This document shows, in pieces, positions 1 through 8,749 of a stretch of 64,000 nucleotides of DNA. Origin of the DNA: Hyphomicrobiales bacterium. GTDB lineage: Bacteria; Pseudomonadota; Alphaproteobacteria; Rhizobiales; Phreatobacteraceae. The translations under genes and the position numbers were made by a program. The number at the start of each line of letters is the position of its first letter. Position 1 is the stretch's first letter. The stretch is taken from the NCBI GenBank assembly GCA_017304475.1, contig JAFKKV010000012.1:248001-312000 (forward strand), written 5' to 3'. The notes below the pieces were generated by a model. The model made no database searches. It was given only the letters and a program-made list of their open reading frames with translations, and had not been told where the DNA came from.

Positions 1-111
1 GCCATGGCCGTGGTCTACATGATCTCGACGCTGATCTGGCTCCTGATCGCGCTGCGCTTCGTCAATCCGACCCAGATCGTCGCGCGGGCGAAACAGCAGC
101 AGACGACCTGA
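1..111 (+). CDS. ABC transporter permease, C-terminal fragment
   Basis: The frame is open from the window edge to TGA at 109-111 and gives 36 residues. It begins with a hydrophobic stretch (MISTLIWLLIALRF) that looks like the last transmembrane helix of an inner-membrane permease, followed by a short basic cytoplasmic tail (VNPTQIVARAK). This pattern is typical of binding-protein-dependent permeases of the polyamine/iron/sugar type, but the substrate cannot be read from this fragment. A strong intrinsic terminator follows 28 bases later, so this is the last gene of an operon that lies to the left. Confidence 0.55.
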   Translation, partial: AMAVVYMISTLIWLLIALRFVNPTQIVARAKQQQTT

Positions 112-139
112 GACGGGAGCGCGTTGTGCTGAAACAAGG

Positions 140-169
140 CCCCGGCGGGTTCACCCGCCGGGGTTTTTT
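140..169 (+). terminator. Rho-independent terminator
   Basis: A perfect 10-bp GC stem (CCCCGGCGGG, loop TTCA, CCCGCCGGGG) is followed directly by six T. It ends the operon whose last gene is the permease fragment. On the other strand it lies beyond the stop of the yjbR-like gene and could act weakly in that direction too. Confidence 0.93.
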
Positions 170-222
170 CATGGGCGGGTGTTCTGCTTCCGGGGCTGGC
201 TATGCCGGGGCTGCAGTCTTGC

Positions 223-624
223 TCAGCCGCGCGCCCGTCGAGACTTGGGCCGGGCCGCCGGAACCGTCTTCGGCGCGTCATCGAATCCGAGTTCGGCGCG
301 CAATTTCCTGGGCAAGGCGCGCGCCACCATGGCGTGGGCGTGGCGCAGATAGTCGGCCAACGCGTCGTCGGGCAAGCCGGGTTCGGCATAGTGCTGCAGC
401 CATTTCAGGCCGCGCGAGGCGAGATAGGGGGCCGGCCGCAGGCCCGGATGGTCCTGCAGCAGCTCATAGGTCATGTCGCTCGCCTTGAAAGTGATCGCGC
501 CGGCGGGCCCGGCCAAGGCGAAGACCTTGCCGCCCACCTTCCAGACATGCGCGCCGCCCCATTGGATGACGCGGGTCGTGGCGGGGAGCGATCCGCACAA
601 CAGATCGAAGTCTTCGCGGGTCAT
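223..624 (-). CDS. MmcQ/YjbR family DNA-binding protein
   Basis: A 133-residue protein that begins MTREDFDLLCGSLPAT and contains the WGGAHVWKVGGKVFAL and ITFKAS segments typical of the MmcQ/YjbR fold, a CyaY-like alpha/beta domain. The family's role is poorly known; members have been proposed to bind DNA. The last 25 residues are basic and rich in Arg, Ala and Pro. The start codon overlaps the stop of pepT by four bases, so the two are translationally coupled and leave from the same upstream promoter. No regulatory link to peptide breakdown is evident from the sequence. Confidence 0.85.
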   Translation of the reverse strand: MTREDFDLLCGSLPATTRVIQWGGAHVWKVGGKVFALAGPAGAITFKASDMTYELLQDHPGLRPAPYLASRGLKWLQHYAEPGLPDDALADYLRHAHAMVARALPRKLRAELGFDDAPKTVPAARPKSRRARG

Positions 625-1898
625 CGACGCTCATCCCGCGACGAGACAGCGGCGGTAGGGCCTGGAGTGCCGCCGGCCTCGGCCGCCAAAAGGCAGATCC
701 TGCGGGCCACCTGCCACGACTTCTCGAAGGCGGGCACGGGCAGGAACTCGAAACGGGAGTGGAAATTATAGGCGCCGGTGAAGAAGTTCGGCGTCGGCAG
801 GCCCCGGGCGGAGAGGGCCGCGCCGTCGGTGCCGCCGCGCATGGGCAGCTGCTTCGGCTGAATGTCGAGCGCCGCCAGCGCGGCGAACAGCAGGTCGACG
901 GAGCGACGGTCGTCGCCCAGGCTGTCGAGAATATTGCCATAGGTGTCGGTGATCCGGCAGTCGACATGGCCGGTCGGATAACGCGCTGCGATCGTCGCCG
1001 CCGCTGCCGCGAGGCTCTGCTTGCGCTGTTCGAATCGCGTCTTGTCGAAATCGCGGATCATGACCTTCAGGCGCGCCTCGCCGGCATCGGCGGTCATGCC
1101 GGTGAACCAGACATAACCCTCGCGCCCCTCGGTGCGCTCCGGCGTCTCGGCACGGTCGAACATGGCGACGAGATCGAGCGCCATCAGCAAGGGGTTGACC
1201 AGGACGTTCTTGGCCGACATCGGATGGGCGCTGACGCCGGTGAAGACGATCTCGGCGCCCGCGGCGTTGAAGTTCTCGATCACCACCTCGCCCAGCTCGC
1301 AACAGTCGATCGTATAGGCGAAATCGGCGTCGAAACGGGCGAGGTCGAGAGCCTTGGCGCCACGCAGCCCGATCTCCTCATCGGGGACGAAGGCGACCAG
1401 GATGTCGCCATGGGCATCTTCGGGGCCGAGATCGGCCAGAAGCGTCATGATCGCGGCGATGGCGGCCTTGTTGTCGGCGCCGAGCACGCTCGTGCCGTCG
1501 CCGACGATGATATCGGCGCCCAGCCAGGGCAGGATTTCGGGATGCTCCGCCACGCGCAGCCAGATGTCCTCTTGCCGGTTGAGGCAGAGATCGTGCCCCT
1601 CGAAGCGCAGGAGCTGCGGCCGGATTACCGGCGAGAGGCCCGAATCGACCGTGTCGAGATGGGCGATGAAGCCGATTTTCGGCGCGCCGGGCCGGTTGCC
1701 CCGCTTCAGCGCGGTGACGGTCGCGTGATCGTCGAAGATCACCTTTTCCAGCCCGAGGCCGCGCAATTCCTCGGCGAGCAGGTCGGCCAGCCGCTGCTGG
1801 CCCGGCGTGCTCGGCAGCGTCGTCGCTTTGGCGTCGCTCTGGCTCTCGATCGCCAGGTAGCGGAAGAACCGCTCGATCAACTGCTCGCGAATGCTCAT
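621..1898 (-). CDS. pepT: Peptidase T (tripeptide aminopeptidase)
   Basis: A cytoplasmic M20-family zinc aminopeptidase that removes N-terminal residues from tripeptides. The 425-residue length fits PepT. Visible motifs are HLDTVD at residues 80-85 (metal ligand H80 and catalytic D82), GADNKAA with the bridging Asp, PDEEIG with the catalytic Glu pair, SAHPMSAKN, and RGGTDGA near the C-terminus. The region IDCCELGE replaces the usual VDGG-type stretch by two cysteines, a small oddity. The gene is followed by the yjbR-like gene with a four-base overlap. The ATG at 1898 was chosen because the conserved N-terminus (IREQLIERFFRYL) begins there. Confidence 0.93.
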   Translation of the reverse strand: MSIREQLIERFFRYLAIESQSDAKATTLPSTPGQQRLADLLAEELRGLGLEKVIFDDHATVTALKRGNRPGAPKIGFIAHLDTVDSGLSPVIRPQLLRFEGHDLCLNRQEDIWLRVAEHPEILPWLGADIIVGDGTSVLGADNKAAIAAIMTLLADLGPEDAHGDILVAFVPDEEIGLRGAKALDLARFDADFAYTIDCCELGEVVIENFNAAGAEIVFTGVSAHPMSAKNVLVNPLLMALDLVAMFDRAETPERTEGREGYVWFTGMTADAGEARLKVMIRDFDKTRFEQRKQSLAAAAATIAARYPTGHVDCRITDTYGNILDSLGDDRRSVDLLFAALAALDIQPKQLPMRGGTDGAALSARGLPTPNFFTGAYNFHSRFEFLPVPAFEKSWQVARRICLLAAEAGGTPGPTAAVSSRDERR

Positions 1899-2023
1899 GC
1901 CGGCTCCGTTCGATCCGCAGGACCACGGCGTCGGTCGTGATCGCCGCGAACCGGGTCCGCGAACCTTCTACCCGAAACGACGGCGGCGCCAAGACAAGGG
2001 CGGTCGGGGGCCGCCCTTGCCGC

Positions 2024-3040
2024 TCAGACCGGCTGGCTGCAGCTCGGATCGGCGCGGATGATGTCGGCGATCAGTTGCTGGGTCGCCAGCGCCTCCTCGC
2101 CGGTCACCTGCGGGTCGCGTCCCCCAGCGATGGCGTCCAGGAAGTCGGCGATCAGCGCCCGGTGAGCGTCATGCGGGAAATCCATGATCGCGGCGCCGCC
2201 GCCGGAATTGCCCTCGGGCGCGATCTCTTCGGTGCGACCGTCGAGATAGCCGACCGTCAGGCCGCCGCCCGCGAGCGTCGCCGTGCCGGTGGCGCCGATG
2301 ATCTGCATCGTCTCGGCGGAGCCGGGATAAGCCGATGTCGTCGCGACGAGGGATGCCGGTGCGCCGCCCTTCAGCGTCAGGAGCGCGGTGACGTGGTCCT
2401 CGGCCTCCATCCGGTGCAGGCTGGTGCGCCTGACCTGGGAGGCCACCACCCTGTCGACGTCGAGCAGGGAGCGGAACAGGTCGAGGGCATGGATCGCCTG
2501 CGACATCAGCACGCCACCGCCGTCGCGGGCGAAGGTGCCGCGGCCCTCGGCATCGTAATAGCTCTGCGGCCGCCACCAGGGCACGGTGAGGGAGGCTGCC
2601 TCGATCGTGCCGAGGCCGCCTTCGGCCAGGATCTCGCGCAGCCTGAGGCTCGCCGGCCGGAAGCGATGCTGCAGCACTACGCCGAGCTTTCGCCCCGACC
2701 GCCGGCCGGCCGCGACGATCGCCCCGGCGCGCGCCAGCGTGGTGTCCAGCGGCTTTTCCAGCAGCACGTGCTTGCCGGCGGCAAAACAGGCTTCCGCCAC
2801 GCTGCCATGGGCATTGGCCGGGGTCAGCACCAGCACGGCTTGAACCGCCGGGTCGGCCAGCGCCCCGGCCATGTCGGTGGTGACGGGGAAGGGGAATTGG
2901 CCGGCAAAGGCCCGGGTGCGCTGTTCGCTGCGGCTGACCGCCCAGCGCACGTCGACGCGGTCGGCGAGATCCATCAGGCTCTTGGCATGGGGCAGCGAGG
3001 CCGGGCCGAGGCCTATGATGGCAATTCCGGTCTTGGTCAT
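2024..3040 (-). CDS. Gfo/Idh/MocA family oxidoreductase (second copy)
   Basis: A 338-residue NAD(P)-dependent oxidoreductase of the sugar/inositol dehydrogenase type. The N-terminus has the Rossmann motif GIAIIGLGPASLPHA, and EKPLDTTLA corresponds to the family's EKP signature. The C-terminal alpha/beta domain carries the GGGVLMSQAIHALD stretch, with the His that usually ends the active-site helix. It is the last of three leftward genes (binding protein, oxidoreductase, oxidoreductase). The gap from the preceding stop is ten bases and a GAGGA ribosome-binding site lies over that stop. The substrate is probably a sugar or polyol, inferred from the neighbours. Confidence 0.88.
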   Translation of the reverse strand: MTKTGIAIIGLGPASLPHAKSLMDLADRVDVRWAVSRSEQRTRAFAGQFPFPVTTDMAGALADPAVQAVLVLTPANAHGSVAEACFAAGKHVLLEKPLDTTLARAGAIVAAGRRSGRKLGVVLQHRFRPASLRLREILAEGGLGTIEAASLTVPWWRPQSYYDAEGRGTFARDGGGVLMSQAIHALDLFRSLLDVDRVVASQVRRTSLHRMEAEDHVTALLTLKGGAPASLVATTSAYPGSAETMQIIGATGTATLAGGGLTVGYLDGRTEEIAPEGNSGGGAAIMDFPHDAHRALIADFLDAIAGGRDPQVTGEEALATQQLIADIIRADPSCSQPV

Positions 3041-3050
3041 CGGGCAGTCC

Positions 3051-4067
3051 TCAGTTCGGCCTGATATTCAGCACCGTCGCACCGGCCTGGGCTTCCAGCG
3101 CCAGGCGGCTGACGGTGAAGACATGGGCCTGGCCCATGGCGGTTTCCGTGCGGTCGCGGCAATCGGCCAGGAAGCGGCGGAAATAGGTGATCGGCTCGCG
3201 CGAGGCGTCGATATGGCGGGTGCCGTGACGATCGACCAGGAAGACGTGGTCGGTGCCCGGCCGGCCGGCGATGTCGACATATTTGCGCAGCTCGATGGTG
3301 CCCTCGGTGCCGAGGATCACCAGCCGGCCATCGCCCCAGGTCGGCAGGCCGTCGGCGGTGAACCAGTCGACGCGGACATAGCCCGTGGCATGGGCGCTGC
3401 GCAGCAGCACCTCGCCGAAATCCTGGAAATCGGGCAGATCGGGCACGCCGAAATGGCCGATGGCGCTGGAGGCGACGGTTGCGGTTTCCGAGCCGGTGAA
3501 GGTCAGGAACTGGTCGATCTGGTGCGAGGCGATATCGACCAGGATGCCGCCGAAATGGGCGGCGTCGAAGAACCAGGACGGGCGGATCGCCCGGTTCAGC
3601 CGATGGGGGCCGAGGCCGAGCGTCTGCACCACCCGGCCGATCGCGCCGTCCGCGATCAGCTTCTGCGCGACCGAGGTCGCCGGCACGATGAAGCGCTCGG
3701 AAAAGCAGATCGAAAAGATCCGGCCGGTTTCCGCGGCGACCCGCCGGACCGCGTCCAGCTGTTCGAACGAGGTGATGCCCGGCTTGTCGGCCATCACGTC
3801 CTTGCCGTGGCGCATCGCGGTGACGGCGATGCCGGCGCGTTCGGCCGGCACGGCGGCGGTGATGATCAGGTCGATCGCGGGGTCTTCGAGAAAGACCCTA
3901 GGATCGGTCACTTCGGCAAGGCCCGGGAAGCGCTCGCGCAAGCCCTCCAGCACCCGCTGGTCGGTCGTGGCGGAGACGAAGCCGGCGCAGGTCGCGCCAG
4001 CTTCGATGAGCCCGGAGATCATGTGGTAGATATGGCGGTGATCGATACCGATGACGGCGAAATGCAT
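3051..4067 (-). CDS. Gfo/Idh/MocA family oxidoreductase (first copy)
   Basis: A 338-residue oxidoreductase beginning MHFAVIGIDHRHIYHMI. The first strand-turn lacks the classical GxGxxG (it reads GIDHRH), as in members of the family that handle unusual substrates. The later motif DKPG (KDVMADKPG) takes the place of EKP, and the helix GILVDIASHQIDQ carries the expected His. The frame is open further upstream, but the ATG at 4067 was chosen because homology begins there and it lies eight bases after the stop of the binding-protein gene. The pair of oxidoreductases with a binding protein suggests a catabolic module for a sugar or sugar acid. Confidence 0.85.
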   Translation of the reverse strand: MHFAVIGIDHRHIYHMISGLIEAGATCAGFVSATTDQRVLEGLRERFPGLAEVTDPRVFLEDPAIDLIITAAVPAERAGIAVTAMRHGKDVMADKPGITSFEQLDAVRRVAAETGRIFSICFSERFIVPATSVAQKLIADGAIGRVVQTLGLGPHRLNRAIRPSWFFDAAHFGGILVDIASHQIDQFLTFTGSETATVASSAIGHFGVPDLPDFQDFGEVLLRSAHATGYVRVDWFTADGLPTWGDGRLVILGTEGTIELRKYVDIAGRPGTDHVFLVDRHGTRHIDASREPITYFRRFLADCRDRTETAMGQAHVFTVSRLALEAQAGATVLNIRPN

Positions 4068-4075
4068 GGTCAGGC

Positions 4076-5263
4076 TCAGCCCCTTCGCTTGGCGCCGCCG
4101 ACCTCGCGGTCCCATTTCTCGAAGGCGGCGACCAGTGCCGCCGGCTTCAGCGGCGCCTCGACCGGATATTTGGCGATCAGCGCCTCATATTCCGGCCGGC
4201 CGAATTCGGCGAGCACCGCGCGGCTTTCGGCGGGTGCGGCGCTCAGCGGCACGTTCTTCACCGCCGGGCCCGGATAGAAATAGCCCTTGTCATAGGTATA
4301 GGCCTGCTGCTCGGGCTTCAGCATATAGGACATCAGCCGGAGCAGGGCCGCGACCTTCGGCGTCGGCACGCCCTTGGGGATGCACATGAACTGGGTGTCC
4401 GGGACCCAGTGGGTGCCCTCCAGCGCGAAGGTCTTGACCTCCGCCGGCACGACGCCCAGCGCGCGCGGATTGATGTCCCAGCCGAAGGTCGAGACGATCA
4501 TGTCGCGGCTGCCTTCGGCGAGTTCCTTCATGGTGACCGTGGTGCCGGGCGGATAATATTCGATGCCCTTGTCGAGCTCCTTCAGATAGGCCCAGGTCTT
4601 GTCCCAGCCATTGATCGGATCGGCCGGGTCCTTGTCGCCGAGGATGTAGGGCATCGCCATCAGGAAGGTCCAGCCGGGGCCGGAATTGACCGGGCGGGCA
4701 TAGCAGAAGCGGCCCGGATTGGCCTTCACCCAGGCCAGCAGCTCGTCGGCATTCTTCGGCACCGACTTGACCCGGTCGGGGGCATATTCAAACAGCGGGC
4801 CGGACGGCGAATAGACCACGGCGACGCCGGCGGTCTGGCCGAAGTTCCGCTGCATCATGAGCGCGCTCTCATGATAGATCTCCTCGGGCTTCGGCATTTC
4901 CTCGGCATAGTCTTTCCAGACCTCGATCCAGAGCCCCTGGGTGATGCCGTCGGACATGGCGCCGGGGCCGGTCAGGACCAGGTCGATATCGACCGCATTG
5001 GCCTGCTGCTGAGCCTTCAGCTTGGCCGGCAGCTCGGGCGAGGGCGCGCGCGAAAAGATCAGGCGCGAGACGATCCTGGGGTTTTCGCGGGCGAATTTCT
5101 CCAGCGCCGCCTGGGTCAGCTGCAGGTTGCCGGCGACATCGACGATGTTCAGCGTCACCGGCGAGGCGGCCAGCGGCAGGTTTGCGGCCAAGGCCTCGAT
5201 CGAGGGGAGTGTCATGGTGCCGGCCATGCCGGCGAGCGCCTGGCGCCGCGTGATCCCTAGCAT
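4076..5263 (-). CDS. ABC transporter substrate-binding protein (family 1), Tat-exported
   Basis: A 395-residue periplasmic solute-binding protein. The N-terminus MLGITRRQALAGMAGTM has a twin-arginine motif, so export through Tat is likely. The mature part has the LNIVDVAGNLQLTQAALEKF start and the DIDLVLTGPGAMSDG hinge segment of extracellular binding proteins family 1. The reading frame is open for another 100 codons upstream; the ATG at 5263 is chosen because the Tat signal begins there and AGGA lies eight bases before it. No permease or ATPase gene accompanies it in this operon. The ligand is unknown; the downstream oxidoreductases suggest a carbohydrate. Confidence 0.82.
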   Translation of the reverse strand: MLGITRRQALAGMAGTMTLPSIEALAANLPLAASPVTLNIVDVAGNLQLTQAALEKFARENPRIVSRLIFSRAPSPELPAKLKAQQQANAVDIDLVLTGPGAMSDGITQGLWIEVWKDYAEEMPKPEEIYHESALMMQRNFGQTAGVAVVYSPSGPLFEYAPDRVKSVPKNADELLAWVKANPGRFCYARPVNSGPGWTFLMAMPYILGDKDPADPINGWDKTWAYLKELDKGIEYYPPGTTVTMKELAEGSRDMIVSTFGWDINPRALGVVPAEVKTFALEGTHWVPDTQFMCIPKGVPTPKVAALLRLMSYMLKPEQQAYTYDKGYFYPGPAVKNVPLSAAPAESRAVLAEFGRPEYEALIAKYPVEAPLKPAALVAAFEKWDREVGGAKRRG

Positions 5264-5333
5264 TGTGTTCTTCCTGTCCGTTTCCACCTGATATCGCCCA
5301 GGCCCTTGGATCCGCGTCATCCGACGCGCCGGC

Positions 5334-5361
5334 CTGGTTATCTGATATACTAGTGGACCAG
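5334..5361. promoter_or_regulatory. Imperfect dyad in front of the binding-protein operon
   Basis: CTGGT and ACCAG form the outer arms of a 28-bp dyad around an AT-rich core containing GATATACTAG. It lies 71-98 bases before the start of the binding-protein gene, in an otherwise GC-rich stretch. On the minus strand TTGCCA and TATATC or TAGTAT nearby could serve as weak -35/-10 elements. The form resembles operators of GntR- or LacI-type sugar regulators, but no such regulator gene is in the window. Confidence 0.35.
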
Positions 5362-5426
5362 CGGCGATTGGCAATCGCCGTCCGGCCGGAATCGTGGGAT
5401 GGCCACCATGCCGAAATGGCGCGCCG

Positions 5427-5924
5427 TCAGGTGAGGGCTTCCTCCAGCAATGAGAGGGCCGCGACCGCGAACAGGTGCATGTTGACGGCGCGGTCGGCCA
5501 GGCCGGTTTCCAGCGTGCGCACCCGCGAGGATGGGCCGCTGATCGCCAGGCAGCTATGGCCGGCATCGTCGCCATAACGATTGCCGGTCGGGCCGGCCGC
5601 GCCGGTTTCCGCCAGGCCCCAGCTCGCCTTCAAGGCCAGCCGGGAGCGCTCGGCCAGCAATTGGGCATAGGGCTCGGAGGCCGAGCGCATGCCGGCCATG
5701 TCGTCGAGCGAAATGCCGAGCAGGGCCTCGCGGGCCGCGGCGGTATAGACCACCGCTCCCCCCAGGAAGTAGCGCGACGCTCCGGGAACCGCGAGCAAGG
5801 TCGCCGAGAGCAATCCGCCGGTGGAGGATTCGGCGACCGCGATGGTCTCTCCTCGTGCGATCAGGCGCGCCGCGACGCGGCTGGCGATGACGTCCAGGTC
5901 CGTGCTCATCATGTCCTCTTTCAT
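5427..5924 (-). CDS. CinA-family protein (nicotinamide-nucleotide amidohydrolase-like)
   Basis: A 165-residue protein corresponding to the stand-alone C-terminal CinA domain. Known members (PncC) deamidate NMN to nicotinate mononucleotide in pyridine-nucleotide recycling. Motifs are VAESSTGGLLSATL, the glycine-rich YFLGGAVVYT, and LAETGAAGPTGNRYGDDAG, in place of the canonical TGIAGPxG. The start overlaps the stop of zwf by four bases (ATGA), indicating translational coupling; ATG codons at 5912 and 5909 are alternative starts. Coupling to zwf places a pyridine-nucleotide recycling enzyme with an NADP reductase, which is plausible but not proven. Confidence 0.8.
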   Translation of the reverse strand: MKEDMMSTDLDVIASRVAARLIARGETIAVAESSTGGLLSATLLAVPGASRYFLGGAVVYTAAAREALLGISLDDMAGMRSASEPYAQLLAERSRLALKASWGLAETGAAGPTGNRYGDDAGHSCLAISGPSSRVRTLETGLADRAVNMHLFAVAALSLLEEALT

Positions 5925-7399
5925 GCTCCATCCTCTTGCCAGGTCCGCCCGTCCCGCTCGATCAGGGCGATCGACGCCGAGGGCCCCCAGGTGCCGGCCG
6001 TATAGGGCCGCGGCGGTTCGTCCATATTGCGCCAGGCCTCCAGGATCGGATCGATCCAGCGCCAGGCGGCCTCGACCTCGTCGCGGCGCATGAACAAGGT
6101 CTGGTTGCCGCGCACGACATCCAGGATCAGGCGTTCATAGGCGTCCGGATTGCGCGCTTTGAAGGCTTCGGCGAAGGTCATGTCGAGTGGCACGTGGCTC
6201 AGCCGGATGCCGCCCGGCCCGGGATCCTTGATCATCAGCCACAGCTTCACCCCTTCGTCGGGCTGCAGCCGGATCACCAGCTGGTTGGGCAGGATCGGGC
6301 CGACCGACGCATCGAAGGCCGAGTGCGGCACCGGCCGGAAACCGATGACGATCTCGGAGACGCGGGCAGCGAGGCGCTTGCCGGTGCGCAGATAGAAGGG
6401 AACGCCGGCCCAGCGCCAGTTGGCCACCTCGGCCTTCAAGGCGACAAAGGTCTCGGTCCGGCTCAGATGGGAGCCGAGCTCCTCCAGATAGCCCGGCACC
6501 GCGCCGCCCGAGGAGGCGCCGGCCCGATACTGGCCGCGCACGGTGACGCTTGCGGCATTGCGCTGGTCGATGGGCTTGAGCGCGCGCAGCACCTTCAGCT
6601 TCTCGTCGCGCAGCGCATCGGCCTCGAGGGACGGCGGCGGCTCCATGGCGACCAGGCAAAGCAGCTGCAGCAGATGGTTCTGCACCATGTCGCGCAAGGT
6701 GCCGGCGGTGTCGTAATAGCTGGCGCGCCCCTCGACGCCGAGGCTTTCGGCGACCGTGATCTGGACGTGGTCGACATGCGCGCTGTTCCACAGCGGCTCG
6801 AACAGGGCATTGGCGAAGCGCAGTGCCATCAGGTTCTGCACCGTCTCCTTGCCGAGATAGTGGTCGATCCGATAGACGCGCTCCTCGGGGAAAACCTTGC
6901 CGATGACCTCGTTCACCTGCACGGCGGAAGCGAGATCCCGGCCGATCGGCTTTTCGATCACCACCCGGGCGTCGTTGCCGGACAGGCCGAAGCGGCCGAG
7001 CCTCTCGCAGATCGGGCCGAACAGCTGGGGCGCGGTGGCGAGATAGTGAACCGGCACGCGGCCGGAAAGGCCGGCGATCATGGTCGCGAGATCGGTCCAG
7101 CCGGTCTCGCCTTCGGCATCAACGACGACATAACGCAGCCGCGCCAGGAAGCGGTCGAGTTCCGGGCCGGCGCCAGCCGCCCCCGGCACATGTTCCGCAA
7201 CCGCCGCGCGGGCAAGCGCTCGGAAATCGTCGGGCGTCATCGTGCGCCGCGCCACGCCGACAATCACCGCTTCGGCCGGCAACTGGCCGCCGATATCGCG
7301 TTGAAACAGGGCCGGCAGCAGCTTGCGGCGCGCAAGATCGCCGGTCGCGCCGAACACGGTCAGCACGAAGGGCGGCACCGGTATTACGCGGCTGGTCAT
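5921..7399 (-). CDS. zwf: Glucose-6-phosphate 1-dehydrogenase
   Basis: A 492-residue enzyme that oxidises glucose 6-phosphate to 6-phosphogluconolactone with NADP, feeding the Entner-Doudoroff and pentose phosphate routes. The nucleotide-binding motif VFGATGDLARRKLLPAL is at residues 15-31, and the substrate-binding signature RIDHYLGKE lies around residues 175-183. FYLRTGKRL and the C-terminal QTLFMRRDEVEAAWRWIDP are also typical. The open frame extends upstream, but the ATG at 7399 fits the family N-terminus and has AAAGG before it. The gene is followed by the cinA-like gene with a four-base overlap. No pgl or edd gene is present here. Confidence 0.95.
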   Translation of the reverse strand: MTSRVIPVPPFVLTVFGATGDLARRKLLPALFQRDIGGQLPAEAVIVGVARRTMTPDDFRALARAAVAEHVPGAAGAGPELDRFLARLRYVVVDAEGETGWTDLATMIAGLSGRVPVHYLATAPQLFGPICERLGRFGLSGNDARVVIEKPIGRDLASAVQVNEVIGKVFPEERVYRIDHYLGKETVQNLMALRFANALFEPLWNSAHVDHVQITVAESLGVEGRASYYDTAGTLRDMVQNHLLQLLCLVAMEPPPSLEADALRDEKLKVLRALKPIDQRNAASVTVRGQYRAGASSGGAVPGYLEELGSHLSRTETFVALKAEVANWRWAGVPFYLRTGKRLAARVSEIVIGFRPVPHSAFDASVGPILPNQLVIRLQPDEGVKLWLMIKDPGPGGIRLSHVPLDMTFAEAFKARNPDAYERLILDVVRGNQTLFMRRDEVEAAWRWIDPILEAWRNMDEPPRPYTAGTWGPSASIALIERDGRTWQEDGA

Positions 7400-7514
7400 G
7401 CAAGAACCTTTCCCAATCCGATCGCGAGCGCCATCCCAGCCGGCGCGCCGATCATGCCCTGGACGAAGCGCGTCTGGAAGCCTATCGGCTTGTTTCCGCG
7501 ATGGAGCCAGCGAC

Positions 7515-8114
7515 ATGAAAGCCGAAGAGACGGATCAGCCCGTAATCGCCTTCGCCAGCGCCGCCGAATGGGAAGCCTGGCTCGGCGCGCAGCCCAGGAC
7601 GTCGTCGGGGGTATGGCTCAAATTCGCCAAGAAGGGCTCGGGGGTTCCAAGCGTGTCGCAACCCGAGGCGATCGAGGGCGCGCTTTGCCACGGCTGGATC
7701 GATGGCCAGAGCAACCCGGTCGACAAGGATTTCTGGCTGCTCCGCTTCACCCCGCGCAAGGCCAGGAGCCGCTGGTCCGAGGTCAACCGCACCAAGGCGC
7801 TGAAACTGATCGAGCTCGGCCGGATGGCGCCGGGCGGCCTGGCCGAGATCGAGCGCGCCAAGGCCGATGGCCGCTGGGAGGCGGCCTATGCCCCGCAGAG
7901 CACCAGCAGCACCCCGGACGACCTGCAGGCCGCGCTCGACGCCAACCCGGCCGCGAAAGCCCTGTTCGATCAATTGGACGGCCGGAACCGCTATTCCGTG
8001 CTGCACCGGATCGCGGCGGTGAAAAAGGCCGAGACCCGCGCTCGCCGCATCGAGACCTATGTCGCCATGCTCGCGCGCGGCGAGACCATCTATCCGAGAA
8101 CGGGCAAACGTTAG
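7515..8114 (+). CDS. YdeI/OmpD-associated family protein
   Basis: A 199-residue cytoplasmic protein with the family hallmarks: SAAEWEAWL near the N-terminus, GVWLKFAKKGSG, the EAIEGALCHGWIDGQ core and the FTPRKARSRWSEVNRTKA segment. The C-terminal part with Ala/Lys/Glu-rich helices is also typical. Family members have been linked to protection from peptides or bacteriocins, but the biochemical role is not established. GGAG eight bases before the ATG at 7515 supports this start over earlier in-frame codons. Its stop overlaps the stop of the convergent phosphoribosyltransferase gene by four bases. Confidence 0.85.
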   Translation: MKAEETDQPVIAFASAAEWEAWLGAQPRTSSGVWLKFAKKGSGVPSVSQPEAIEGALCHGWIDGQSNPVDKDFWLLRFTPRKARSRWSEVNRTKALKLIELGRMAPGGLAEIERAKADGRWEAAYAPQSTSSTPDDLQAALDANPAAKALFDQLDGRNRYSVLHRIAAVKKAETRARRIETYVAMLARGETIYPRTGKR

Positions 8115-8749
8115 CCGCGGGCGGTTTCCAGGCAGGCCATGACCTCGGCATCGTCGACCTGTGGGAAGCTCATATAGTGCAGGCTGACCGCGGCCAGCCG
8201 CAGGGGGATCTCCTCGCAGACGACCAGGTCCGCCTCGGCTTGAAGCGCCGTCACCTGCTGTTCCGCGGCGACCGGCACGGCGACGATGATCCTCCCCGGC
8301 CGGCCCCGGCGCACCGCGCGAATGGCGACCCGCATGGAGGCGCCGGTGGCGATGCCGTCATCGACGATGACGACGTCGCGTCCGGCCAGCGCCAGCGGCT
8401 GCCGGTGGCCGCGATAAAAGTCCTGGCGCTGCCTGAGTTCGGCCTGGGCGCGTGCCACCAGGCGCTGCGCCGTGGCGGAGCCGACATGCAGATGGCCCAT
8501 CAGGACCTCGTCCAGCATCATGTCGTCCTCGGCGCCCTCGACCACCGCACCGAGCGCCAGTTCGGGCTGGGTGGGGGCGCCGACCTTGCGGACCAGCACG
8601 AGATCCAGCGGCGCGCCGAGCGCCCTGGCGATCTCAGCCGCGACAGGCACGCCGCCGCGCGGCAAGGCGAGGACCACGGGTTGGTGAAGCCGGGTCGCGG
8701 CCAACCGCAGCGCAAGCAGACGGCCCGCTTCCCGGCGGTCCCTGAACAT
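8111..8749 (-). CDS. Phosphoribosyltransferase-domain protein
   Basis: A 212-residue type I phosphoribosyltransferase fold protein. The PRPP-binding loop VVIVDDGIATGAS is at residues 126-138, LALPRGGVPVAAEIA at 28-41, and VLVRKVGAP at 51-59. This variant family is widespread and often sits near stress or erythromycin-esterase-like genes, but its substrate is not known; it is not one of the standard purine or pyrimidine salvage enzymes. The start at 8749 gives the usual MFRDRREAGRLLA N-terminus. The gene is convergent with the YdeI-like gene and divergent from the cyclase gene. Confidence 0.82.
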   Translation of the reverse strand: MFRDRREAGRLLALRLAATRLHQPVVLALPRGGVPVAAEIARALGAPLDLVLVRKVGAPTQPELALGAVVEGAEDDMMLDEVLMGHLHVGSATAQRLVARAQAELRQRQDFYRGHRQPLALAGRDVVIVDDGIATGASMRVAIRAVRRGRPGRIIVAVPVAAEQQVTALQAEADLVVCEEIPLRLAAVSLHYMSFPQVDDAEVMACLETARG

